From: Lingula anatina | Lineage: Eukaryota; Brachiopoda; Lingulata; Lingulida; Lingulidae | Assembly (NCBI RefSeq): GCF_001039355.2 | Contig: NW_019774659.1 | Span: 301,813 to 344,533, forward strand | Length of the DNA: 42,721 nt | Direction: 5' to 3' | Part shown: piece by piece, positions 1 to 10,417 of the stretch | How positions within the stretch are numbered: the first letter of the stretch is position 1 | Layout: each line of letters starts with the position of its first letter | Notes under the pieces: generated by a model | Seen by the model: the letters and a program-made list of their open reading frames with translations, nothing else | Database searches by the model: none | What the model was told of the DNA's origin: nothing | Made by a program: the position numbers and the translations under genes

Positions 1-330
1 TTATTGGGGGACACCACTGATACCCAATAGCTCGGTGTAGGCCTATTCCCACATCTCCATTACAGACCCGGGTCCGACAGCTGCACTTACTTTTGTAATT
101 GTTTCAGTTTCAATGTAAGGATAACGGGTTTAATTTGTGTTGATGAAGAGTTGGAGCGTGAGAGGAACAAGTGAAAACGTTAGATTGGAAAAAAAGTGTG
201 ACAGTGACTCTTTTCCAACATTTGCCTTCCAGGTACTAATGTCTGAAGTATCATTTGTCATGATTTCAGCTTTGTCATGTGCCAATATGTTCTAAATTTT
301 ATCGGAATGAAAGACCCTGCTGCCACCTAC
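1..330 (-). other. Intron of the protease gene, running off the left edge
   Basis: No protease-like translation is visible in this stretch on either strand. It begins at the exon 5 donor (329-330). The catalytic Asp and Ser exons must be further left. Confidence 0.6.
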
Positions 331-415
331 CGTAATGATCCGTTCAACCTGCAGCACCTGCTCCGTGCCCTCGTTCACGTACTGGTCCGTGTCGCCTGCT
401 ACCACGTTATACTGA
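331..415 (-). CDS. Protease exon 5: post-histidine segment
   Basis: The acceptor is at 416-417 and the gtaggt donor at 329-330. The exon completes the Asp codon begun in exon 4, then encodes [16 protein letters not shown] and a [10 protein letters not shown] end, typical of S1 proteases between the His and Asp regions. It ends in phase 0. The next exon should lie left of position 1. Confidence 0.85.
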
Positions 416-602
416 CTGGGGTACTTGAAACTGTCAACAAATATCAGATGTTTTTCTTAGTTAACCTTTAAAAACATGGAGATGGTGTAACTGTTAAAAT
501 ACTAATTCGATCTGTTTAATTTCCTTTAAAGGCCATACTTGGGTTTATTAACTCTGACAACTCTAATGTCAATAAGATGTTTTCTCCAAATATGAAACAC
601 AC

Positions 603-640
<38 letters not shown>

Positions 641-2453
641 GTATAATACCCGATATAAAATTAAACTAAAAAAATCAATATATCAAATCTTATTAAGAAA
701 AAAAAAATGAAATTTGCATTCAACATGTATCAATCATTACATTATAAAAACCAATTAATCGACAGCCCAGAGGTCTGAGGTGTACAAAAGCACATACTCC
801 TTAAAGCAGTGAGCAGCCGTGACCACCCATCGGCTGCTGATTAATGTTCCTGCACAGCAATGGCGTCTCTGGTTGTTCCCCGGCTGGCAGAACGTTCTCA
901 GGGACACTTGCCAGGGCCAGGAGCCTGCCCTTGCATTCTGGCCATTGATGATACGGCTGGTCTTGCCGGGAATACCACAGACTGGAATTAAGAGGCACCG
1001 CCGTATTCAAAGTTTAATCATATATTGACTGATAGAAATAATCGTCCCTTAGGACGAAAAACGCCAGCCCTGAACAGAAATGTGAACTATATATCTGTGC
1101 AATTTCTTAATTTGCGACAACCAATTATTTAATACGGTCCACTTATTCAGAAAAAGGACTCCCTTTAAAATTCGTGGCTGTGGGCCTGTGCCAACATATT
1201 CATACCGTTTAATACGGTATGCAAAGCTTTGTACAAACGAATTGGAGAGAGAAGGAAAGAGAGAGAGAGAGATCACATTTACAAATTTACTTTTGTCATT
1301 GACCGGTGTTCCACTTCCTGTGCTGGTAGTTCCTGTTCCGGTGCCTGTCCCCGTCCCAGTTCCGGTGCCTGTGCCAGTCCCAGTTCCGGTGATTATGCAG
1401 CACTTTTGCTGGGCCCCATACGGACAAAGACCATACCCGTTATACGCTGTGCCAGCGCAGCCAACATTTAGGCTCAAACATCGCCCTCCGTATCGAGAAC
1501 TGCAGCCGCTCTGCTGCTGTGTCGCTGTAACGTGACCAGAAACAATCAGACGTGTCGACGTACTGTATTTTAAAAATAATTTTCCGAGACTTTTTTCAAT
1601 TTGATTCCCGAAGCACGTTCGTCATGTCTTGCATGGATTAGAAAATGTTTAGGAAGAAAAAGCGTTAAACAAATTAAGAAATGAAATATAAATTATGATT
1701 AATCCAGTTGTGATGTTCAAAAAAAAAAAAAAAAAAAAAAAAATTAAATGTAATACTGCGCATTCAAAGATATCTTTGTGATCAATAGAAGACAAAACGT
1801 CGAACTCTCTGCATTACATCTAGCAGATCTACGTGATAGCCCAATATTAGATTTAATATTTTTGCCTTTTGAAATCAAGAAACGCGTATCCGTGAATTAA
1901 TTGGGTACTTACCCGTGGCCCTGCAACAGACTGATCCGTATGCGCAACCATACGCCTGTACAGCTGAGGCGCAGTAGGCGGCAGGAACGCACTGCAGACG
2001 CAACTGGGAGCAGTAGTAGACGAACTGACCTGAACAAATGACATATAAAAGTCGCAAATCATGAGAACATACACATAGGCTGCGTGGAGCGTCAACGCAC
2101 TAAGGTGCAAGAGTGCAGGAGTGATAGGGTATGACGAATGGCAGCTGTGAAGAAGGGAGGGGGATAGATCGTGCAAAAAATTGTAATGGCATCTCTTAAA
2201 ATAATCTGTTTTGTGAAGACAGACTTGCAACTTGAAGGTGCAACGCCGTTTACTGAAAAGTGCAAAATCATCAAAAATTAAATTTGATTTCAGTTATTGA
2301 CACTCATCCCGTTAAAGACATTTTTCTAAATCAATGCTGTATATATTAATTTGATATTATTTAAATGATATGTAACTAAATTAAATTATATATTTAAATG
2401 TACAAACCGTGAGACAGGGCCAGGGAACCCAACAGGAGAGCCAACACAATCAT
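331..2453 (-). CDS. Secreted S1-family serine protease, 5' part (gene span, five exons; 3' part off the left edge)
   Basis: The exons are 2408-2453, 1913-2029, 1291-1524, 798-981 and 331-415, read right to left. All junctions are GT-AG and all phases agree, giving 222 codons in frame. Order: hydrophobic signal peptide (residues 1 to about 16); six-cysteine module 1 (about 22-51); six-cysteine module 2 (about 62-97); Thr-Gly linker (100-119); Cys134, probably the cysteine tethering the propeptide; activation site Arg142|Ile143 (IING in place of the usual IVGG); SWPWQVSL; catalytic His190 in VVTAAHC with its Cys175/Cys191 loop. The exon after His reads like the usual YNVVAGD...QVERII stretch. 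The family hydrolyses peptide bonds after zymogen cleavage. Asp102 and Ser195 equivalents are not in the window, so activity and specificity cannot be judged. The cysteine modules resemble clip domains in their spacing, but I am not sure of that name. Confidence 0.88.
597..636. repeat. (AC)n microsatellite
   Basis: A dinucleotide run in the intron between protease exons 4 and 5, followed by an AT-rich stretch. Confidence 0.9.
798..981 (-). CDS. Protease exon 4: activation site and catalytic histidine
   Basis: The acceptor is at 982-983 and the gtatgt donor at 796-797. The exon encodes [19 protein letters not shown], then [20 protein letters not shown] and VVTAAHCFK. The R|IING bond is the expected trypsin-type activation cleavage, and the His of TAAHC is the first member of the catalytic triad. 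It starts in phase 1 and ends in phase 2. Confidence 0.92.
1291..1524 (-). CDS. Protease exon 3: six-cysteine module 2 and Thr-Gly linker
   Basis: The acceptor is at 1525-1526 and the gtaaat donor at 1289-1290; phase is 1-1. A short Gln run precedes a second module with spacing C-x7-C-x6-C-x10-C-x7-CC, a slightly expanded version of exon 2. Ten Thr-Gly dipeptides and a Thr/Ser/Gly tail follow, joining the modules to the protease domain. Confidence 0.82.
1331..1390 (-). repeat. Coding minisatellite, about 24-bp unit, encoding (Thr-Gly)10
   Basis: About 2.5 units of a 24-bp repeat keep the reading frame and encode ten Thr-Gly pairs. Third positions vary between units, so the peptide repeat is kept while codons drift. 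The plus strand shows the shadow frame Val-Pro repeats, which are not a gene. Confidence 0.85.
1913..2029 (-). CDS. Protease exon 2: six-cysteine module 1
   Basis: The exon lies between a cag acceptor at 2030-2031 and a gtaagt donor at 1911-1912, with phase 1 at both ends. Cysteine spacing is C-x6-C-x5-C-x8-C-x5-CC. It is a single-exon symmetric module (phase 1-1), the kind that can be duplicated by exon shuffling. The spacing is clip-like but short. Confidence 0.82.
2408..2453 (-). CDS. Protease exon 1: start codon and signal peptide
   Basis: The ATG is at 2453-2451. The exon encodes [15 protein letters not shown] plus the first base of a Gly codon, a compact secretory signal peptide. The donor follows at 2407 (g|gtttgt). 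This start is chosen because it is the only nearby ATG giving a signal peptide and its phase joins exon 2. Confidence 0.8.
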
Positions 2454-3635
2454 GGCGACGTACGTCTTTGACCAGCTTCTGGTCAACGTATGGTCAACGT
2501 CGCGAATTTAAGATATAGTTTGAACACGTCAGCACCACAGTACCCTGTAGTTCACATCATCTTTAGATTCAGGACCAAGGATTAAGTAAACAGATCACGA
2601 TATGCATATGAGGGCAAAATTGTGATGTACGGCCGAGATAACTACAACCATGGATGCTTATTTTTTTGATGGCGTAACGGGTTTTATTTTTTTACTCAAA
2701 TGACGTATGTTGTTTCTTGGAAGAACGTACTTTTCAAGATGAGACTCCGGGTTGGAATGAGCTCTAATCAGTTTAATCCAGGCGCGGATTAACAAGCATA
2801 TTGCAGTTGACATTGTACCTTGCTTCCTGTCCAGATGTCGTCTTTCTCAAGGCATGTGCATGAAAAGCTTCACCCTGAGTTGCCTAGGTTTCCGTAATAT
2901 ACCCAGACTGCTATCAGCGTGTCTTTGTATGCCACTAACTAGTGGAAAGTCGAGTTCGCTGAGACTTTTGAAATTTAGGGTAGACAGTCATTGACACTGC
3001 GCCATCAGGATCATTTCGCACATACGTCAGGGTTGTGATCCCGAAGTTACGAACCACCTCTGGGAGTTTTTATAGCTTTACATGTTCAAATGTGCTATTC
3101 TTCCACTCAAAACGCGATACTGGACTGTTTTGTCCAATACTGGACGTTTTGTCCAATATACATTTGTAAGAAAATGACTTATGTACCCTGGTTATAATCA
3201 TGAAGAAAGTAAAAGATACACAGTGTAATATTTTCTCGCGAAAAACCAGTCTTCACGAATTATCCTGCGCGGAATACGTAACTGAATCAAGGCGCAAAAT
3301 AAGGTTAATTTGGCGACACTAAACCCGACCAAATGTTGACAAATAGTTTCTAATAGCAGAAGTTAAAGCCATGGCATTCACGGAGAGACAGGCCATACAC
3401 ACTCTTGTGTTTCAGAGCACGGTATACATCAGACATGAGCCTAGGTTTCAAAAAACTCTCTGAACACCCCCCCCCCCATTTTTTGCCGATCTTGGCGAAT
3501 TTCAGAAATGAATTAGAAAACGCGAAATTCCGTGGAAACAGCTCTTGATACATTGAAAGCACAAAGTGGGAGTTCCCAACCACACCTGACACTCGGACAG
3601 GCCCACACAGCTCATCATAATGAAACACAACTTCC
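2454..3635. other. Intergenic region between protease 5' end and kinesin 3' end
   Basis: No recognisable exon, RNA gene or repeat family is seen here. Both flanking genes are on the minus strand, so this interval should hold the protease promoter. A poly-C run sits at about 3468-3476. Confidence 0.5.
2511..2520 (-). promoter_or_regulatory. Possible TATA-like element of the protease gene
   Basis: The minus strand reads AACTATATCT about 60 bases upstream of the protease ATG, a plausible distance for a TATA box with a short 5' UTR. Between them (about 2480-2500) is a small direct repeat of GGTCAACGT. This is inferred from position and composition only. Confidence 0.3.
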
Positions 3636-3655
3636 CAGGTTTACAATGACTTTTG

Positions 3656-3661
3656 TTTATT
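3656..3661 (-). terminator. Probable distal poly(A) signal of the kinesin heavy chain gene
   Basis: The minus strand reads AATAAA followed by AC-rich sequence, then within about 40 bases a GT-rich stretch (gttgtg, gagctgtgtggg), the usual layout of signal, cleavage site and downstream element. Cleavage would fall near 3635-3642, giving a 3' UTR of about 3.6 kb. Confidence 0.6.
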
Positions 3662-5482
3662 GAGCAGTACACATGATACCACTTACATTCAGATACAGAC
3701 ACATTAACCTTAAGTTTACTAAGCAAAGATGTACCATGTTACAGTTTCATTGTGCTATTTTCGTCCCAACTTCCTCAGTCCCAAACTGCCTTAAACAATT
3801 TACATTTTTAGTCGAAATAGTCGTGTTGTTTTTCTGTGCCACTCTTTCGTGTCGTGAAGTGATAGAATTGAGGAGCTCAACCCAATCCACATCTTCAAAG
3901 ACACCACGTTCTAGGATCTTCAATCAGAGCAGTTCTGCCGCATCATGGCTTATTTGAAACACTTTCCATTTCCAGACAGAATGTTTTGCAGGTATAATCC
4001 ACAAACGAGGTAAAAGGTGTTATAGTATTGAACATACACAAGTTATCACATGACGCCAGTAAAAGCAGACTACCTCATATATATGGCCGTGTAACGACTG
4101 ATTCAACAATGAACTAACAATTGAATGAAATGGACTACCTGATACTAAAAATGTTCTGCCCTAAAAGTGTAACATTAGTACTTGGTAATTTTTTTTTGTG
4201 TAAACTACAGAAAATGACTAATAGGAGTATTGATATTCTTTGGAGGACTATATCGTAAGCTAAACTTTTGGTAAACAAGCGTCTGCCTAAAACAAAACAT
4301 ACAGTTCCTACGGATCTATGACGTAATCAGAACAGTTCACACAAGAACTACTTTAAACCGACATTTGGTCTTACTGGTGTCATCAGGCAACTAGATGACA
4401 TAGTGGAGACCAATTCCAGGTTTAACTAGTCCATGTGTGAATGCGCCTATTGTCTAAACAATATCACCTAAAAAATACATCATTCTACAGGCACAGCAAG
4501 CTAGCTACCTCGCCACAGCAAATGCAATGTCATGGCATGAGCAACATAAATGTTATGATTAACCATTCACAGAAAAATAAAACTTGGTGAAAAAATTAAT
4601 AAATAACTTACACATATGTACATACATTGTTAAGGCATAATAATTTAATCAACTGCACTAGCACTGACACACTTCTCTATGCACTTTACAAACCTCATCA
4701 CTTATTGATATCATATTTTAGCACAATGGCAAAAATCAAAACTAGCCAATTTGGATCAGATATGATTTAGATGCTTAGATCCCATACCCTCTACCCCCTC
4801 CCACAAAAAAAGTAAACCCTATGCGTAGTTATAAAGCAGAAAATACAAACTGAAAGCCATCTTTAGAACGGTGGCAGCGGTGGGATGGACATGTCACATT
4901 TTCAGAGTTTTAAGAAACAAAGAAATATCTAAACAACAAAAGAGCCCAAAGTCAGTGCCAACCCTCCCCATCTCAGCTACCCCTTCTTTATATTACTTTT
5001 AATTGAGATCAGTTGGAAAATTTCACTCAAATCGTCTGAAAGACCTTCTGACATTCAAAACTCGGATTTCAGATCTTCATCTTTTTGCTTTGATGCTGTA
5101 CCACTGCTAGGTCTCTCCCAGGGCCGAGAGTGCATGAATATCAAACCATCTCTTTTATAACATAAATGGGTCACTATGTTATTTTCAGTAAATTGACCCA
5201 ATTATCCGAAATACCGCAATGGCGGCCTACAGCTCTCAAACTCTGGGTTTCCCTAACTTCATATTCCAACTTCCCTTATGTCATCGTGCTTGGCATGTCA
5301 GCCTTCTTTTTCTCTATCCAACAAAGCAGACAATCCATTATTATTATTCACTTTTCTCAGCATCAAAACCTCGAAACTGGACTAAGTCGAAGGAATTTTC
5401 TGACTGAGATGATACATTTAAAATTCACTGGACATTGAATTTTATGGTCTTCCAGTGTGACCAAACAAGATTTTAGGTCAAG

Positions 5483-5488
5483 TTTATT
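5483..5488 (-). terminator. Possible proximal poly(A) signal
   Basis: A second AATAAA on the minus strand inside the same 3' UTR. The downstream GT-rich element is weaker (tcttgtttggtc). Use would shorten the UTR to about 1.8 kb. Confidence 0.35.
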
Positions 5489-6896
5489 TTTTAATCAACA
5501 GGTGATCCACCTTAAGAAATCTTCCCTCAGAGACAGCCTTGACACTTGACAGCTAACCATGCACCCCCTCCCTCCCAAGAACTTTCAACTCACTTTCTCT
5601 TAATACAGGAAATGTCACTTTTCACAGGAAAAAAGGAATTTTGCCTTACACTAAGATATATGCTAAAACTATTCAATACTGAATGCCTTGCTAACTATAA
5701 CCCTAATACTTNCCCCCCCCACCCCCCAATAGGATCCTATGCACTTGTGAAATCTTGCACAACCTTGCACAAAAAGACAGTTCTGAATAAAACTGACGGA
5801 TATTATCAAAGGAATTTTTCTTTCTTCAGATCTGTTGACAATATGGCAAAAATATGTACAGTAGTATAAAGCTCACAGCTATCTCTCAAAATAATTAAGA
5901 AAAAAATGTGCCGTGAATGAGAGAGTAATTTTAAAGTACTTTGTGTTTAAACAATATTAATTTACACATAAAATTATATAATATATATTTGACTAAACCA
6001 AAGTACAGGTCCCAAAAACAGGTTTGTGACATTTAAAGGTGTAGCATTAATATGAAGCAAATTGTGTCATTAATACTTTACACCAAGCTTAGCTAGATTT
6101 CTTTAAAAAAAAAAAAAAACATTGCACAATCATTATCCCAAGTCACATTTCCATTTCATAACCACAAATGATCTAACAATAAGCAAGTTCTTAATTCCTA
6201 CTCTAGCCAGCAGGTTATAATACACCTGGCAACAATCTTCTATCAAAAAACCACATGCAAATATCTACAATGATACATACATAATTGTCTTTAAACATTC
6301 CAATTCAATTATTCAAAATGTACATAAATCAACATAGTGGGCATATTCTGCTTTATCCCAGATAAAAAGCTACAATGGCATATGATACACAATATTTTTG
6401 AAGCCACAGATTTGTTTATCATTATTACTATTATCATTATCATATATCTAATACAGTTGATATGGCAGCATGAGAAGAAGCAGGCTGTGTTGGGGTTATA
6501 ATCTCAGGGGAATCATCCCTTGCCCCAGGCTTGTGGGTGCTGAGAATATGGTCTTGTAAATTATGCTGAGAGCAGTTTAGAATAAGACACTGGCAGGTAA
6601 ACAGAGGCCTTAAATGCAACCAATAGATTATTTGACAACTCAATACGACTTGCAAAATTCAGATTTTTTTGATGTTTTAAAGAACTGACATTTTGATCCT
6701 TACAAAATACAGGGAGGTAAGTATATGCAGTAACATTTCCACGCCTTCTTCAATGAATCCAACATCAGTTTCATCTTATGCTGCAATAAAAACTGCAGAT
6801 TACAAAGTAAAACACTACATTTAATGACATGTCATTAAGGAAACTTGTCAACAAGCATCAATTCTAAGTTACATAACCATAAGTTCAAGGTGTATA

Positions 6897-6974
6897 TACA
6901 GATGCAACTTGTTTCCCATTCCACAATTCTGAGAATACAGATGCAATTTGTTTCCCATTCCGCACTCCTGGAAA
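6897..6974. repeat. Two-copy 39-bp tandem repeat in the presumed 3' UTR
   Basis: Both units share atacagatgcaa and tttcccattcc and differ at several positions. The two copies of gatgcaa start 39 bases apart (6901 and 6940). Confidence 0.75.
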
Positions 6975-7293
6975 TACAGGTACAATGCCACTTTGTTGCA
7001 CTTCAGAGACACCTCCTTACACAGACATCTGAATGATAGTAATGGTTCTTTAGATCTCCAGACACACCTCCTACATGGTATCAAACATCCCACATTGGTA
7101 TTTAGAATAAATCTTCAGAAAGGCATGCTTTCTGTGCGGCCTTATGCAAAGATGCTCTCACAGTCAATCTGTATGACAACTTGACCTATGCTGGCACTGG
7201 TATGGTATGGTGATGTGAAATATATGATCTCAGGTGGCATCAAATCTGTATTTCCCACAAAATTGTGGAAGCAGCATGGGACTTCTTCAGGAT

Positions 7294-7297
7294 TCAC
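7294..7297 (-). CDS. KIF5: Kinesin exon e21: last coding base and stop codon
   Basis: After a good polypyrimidine acceptor (ttatttcttgttgtag) the exon starts G TGA. Joined to e20 this gives GCG (Ala) and stop TGA. The exon then runs on as the 3' UTR. The predicted total length (about 960 residues) supports the stop, but this terminal exon rests on splice-site appearance only. Confidence 0.65.
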
Positions 7298-10200
7298 CTA
7301 CAACAAGAAATAAAAATATAACAACATGCTTTCACCCGATTCCCATTTGTTTAAAAGGAAACAAAATAATCAGGGCAAATCATATTCAATACAGATGTCA
7401 AACTCAATATTGTGCGAGGTGCCAAAATGAGGAGACATTAATCAAAAAAGGTAAATAGACAAATGAACTAGAGGATCAGAGAGGCGATACCGCCTCCGAA
7501 TATTGTACCACCAGCTGGAGCAAGCGCATTCGTATAGNGCTACTCCTGTGAAAATGCACCGATTGACCCCAAATTCACGGAGATGAAAGATAACCTGAAG
7601 GTTAACACTTTCCAATAATATTATTGGTTAAGTCTGTGTGGTGTCTGAATAACAGGGCAAATAATTTTTTTTTTGTAAAAAAATTCATTTTTTTGAAAAT
7701 TTTGGCCCCTTTGACCTTGAAATAAAGGTCAAAGGTCAAATCCAATGGCATATTTGAAATCTACACATATGACTTATGGAAAGCCGTCTGTAGAAATTTT
7801 CCCCATAATTCCTTCCGTAGGGTAGATAATTAGCATTTAATTTTGCCATTTTTAGACAAGGGTGCATTGCATTGAGTGCCACACCTAGACCCCAATACCG
7901 ACAAAGCCCAAATTTTACGTGGAACGAGTTGAGATTATAGGTGACCTAAATCCAAGAGATGGGTACGGAGGCCCTTACCGTCTAGGAGGAGAAGCGGTAA
8001 CGGTAGCCGTCCGGCGGAGCCGCAGGAGCCCGCGGAACGATCCGGACGGGACTAAAACCATGTGTACCGCCAGCGCTAACGCTGGTGGTACAATAAGACA
8101 GTTACATAAATGCAATGAATTTAAAGCACCAAAGATCGAAACTAAATACAATGAACAATGCTTCATTTAGGGGAATGCTCAAACATGGGAACTCCTTTGG
8201 ACTGAAAAATGCACAAATCTCTCTGTGCATAAAAATCAGTTACTGACAAGTCTGAAACCCAACTGGAGCCTGTTTGTATTCTTGCTGTCTGATGAGAGAG
8301 ATGTGTTCATTTCTCCAGTCAAAGCAGTCTTTCTCTGTACAGACCCGTCAGTCTATAATACCAGGTTTCTGTCCTTGGGCAAGTTTCACATAGTAACCTT
8401 AGACTGAAATATGTTCTGAACTCTTAAGATGAAAACTTCTACACTATTTTGACACCAAGATATATCAGCAGTGGTATGGTCAAATAATTTTTTTTAAATT
8501 GGATCAGTAGTTATTTTTCACCTGAGTTGAAAAAAAAAAAAAGGCTCTTAAATTAAGGATCAATTTCCAGTCTAAGTTTATTTGTGAACCTGGCCCCTGT
8601 ACCTACCCTTAGCAATACTTAATGCAGATTATCCCTAAAGACAAATATCTGCATCTCATAGACAGCAGTGGGATAATAATGTATCCAGGTGGGGTTAGGT
8701 GTTCCATGTCGTCACTCACCTTTCAGTATTAGTATGTTTTTCATGTTAAAACAAATACTGTAGCAATCCATCCCCTGCTTTGAAGCATACACCACTAATA
8801 AAATCTAATGTGAAAACCCACTGGAAAGCCAAAGAACTATCAAAAACAAATACCATCAATTCAAGATAAACAAGTAACATGATAGAGAGTTTTATTTCGA
8901 ATGTAAAATTCCAAAATGGCTGCCAATTTAAAGATGGTATCCATTCTTTATTATGTTCCTTGACTTCAATGATGCAGTTTCCAGTCTAATTAATCTAACA
9001 AGGACCACGTTGTTGCTGATTAATTAAATAAATAATAAATGTAGCAACTTACGCTGCAGGCTGCTGTGCCACTGGTTTCACCACAGGTGGTGCGCCACCA
9101 CGGATCCCAACTGGAGCACCGCCATGATGGCCCTGGCCTGCACGGATTGGTTTGGCTGAAAATCACAATATGAATAAAAGCTTACACATAAAGGCTTTCT
9201 TGACATTGATGATAACATACTTCAAATGCATATAATGTGGAGTTGATATGTGGACTACTTTTATTGCACCATTAAAGGTTAGCACTTTTCAGAAGTATAA
9301 CTGAAATGTGTTAACTGAGTTAAAATTCAGATGTCAGGAGATATCCTCGAAAAAGTGAAGCTGTTTCAAATTTTGTATGGCACAGTGGTAAACAATTACT
9401 TTGGGTCAATGTCAAGCACTTTGAACATCAATTACTTTCGTGGTTTGTTGGGTTTAAATAATAATTGAAATACTCAAGTGTGTGTGTGTGTGTATGTGTG
9501 TGTGTATGTGTGTGTGTGAGAGGGAGAGAGAAAGAATATTTATGGGTGAACATCTCACCAATCTGAGCATGCTGCATTCTTCTCTGCAGATTCTTCTGTC
9601 TCACAGCTTCTTTGATTCTGTCCACCTCATGCTGATATCTGCAAACAGTACACAAAATAATTTTATCTCAAGACACAGTTCAAGGCAACAAAATACATTT
9701 ATTATTTACCTAGGGTTCTCTAAGGCAATTATTTTCTCAGCCAATTGCCAAAGCTAATTCAATTTAGTCCAAGAAAAACCGATTGGTTCAACTTTTAATT
9801 GAATAAAAACTCTCTGCAACTGGAAAGAAACAACAATATGCTTTAGAGAACCCTCTTGGCTAACACCCAATTCTGCTTCACATACACACGATTCCAATGC
9901 AGTTATTATAAAGTTTAGTGGGTCGGTGTCTATTATTTTACCAGTTAACATATTACTTTTTCATACTGAATATTATATAATATTATACCCAATCTGTTAA
10001 TTTTAGTTGGATAACTATTTATTCAGAGGAATATCCATACCACCGAGCTATTATGGGTACTACTTTTATTGGATATCTTATTTACATAAAATGATTCGGT
10101 TAAAACATTCCTTAGATGACTTTATATGGACAATAATATTACTACAGAGGTGTTAACTGATTATTGAGGTATCATGACTAATGTGCACACTGCTAAAGCT

Positions 10201-10382
10201 GAACACATTTAGACTACTAGGTGTGGTTCTATGTTAATGTGCAACTATGCAAGGTAAACTTCAGCAAAGGTACTGGAGGGCCATGGAGAACATAATTTGC
10301 ATACTTTATTCACTGTGTTAACTTTAATATTAAATAAATCCATTAACCCATGATTAACCTTAGACAGCAGTTTAAACGGTAA

Positions 10383-10417
<35 letters not shown>

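Larger units (their letters stand above)
3636..7293 (-). other. Presumed 3' UTR of the kinesin heavy chain
   Basis: No coding potential is recognised. The interval lies between the stop codon in the terminal exon and the AATAAA at 3656-3661. It is AT-rich, with an A run near 6105-6119, an N at 5712 beside a poly-C run, and a tandem repeat at 6897-6974. Assignment as UTR rests on the absence of further coding exons and on the poly(A) signal. Confidence 0.5.

Noticed and set aside
1188-1535. Plus-strand reading frames with Val-Pro or Ser-rich repeats over 1188-1535
   Set aside because: They are antisense shadows of the Thr-Gly coding repeat of protease exon 3, which has splice sites, phase and cysteine modules supporting the minus strand.
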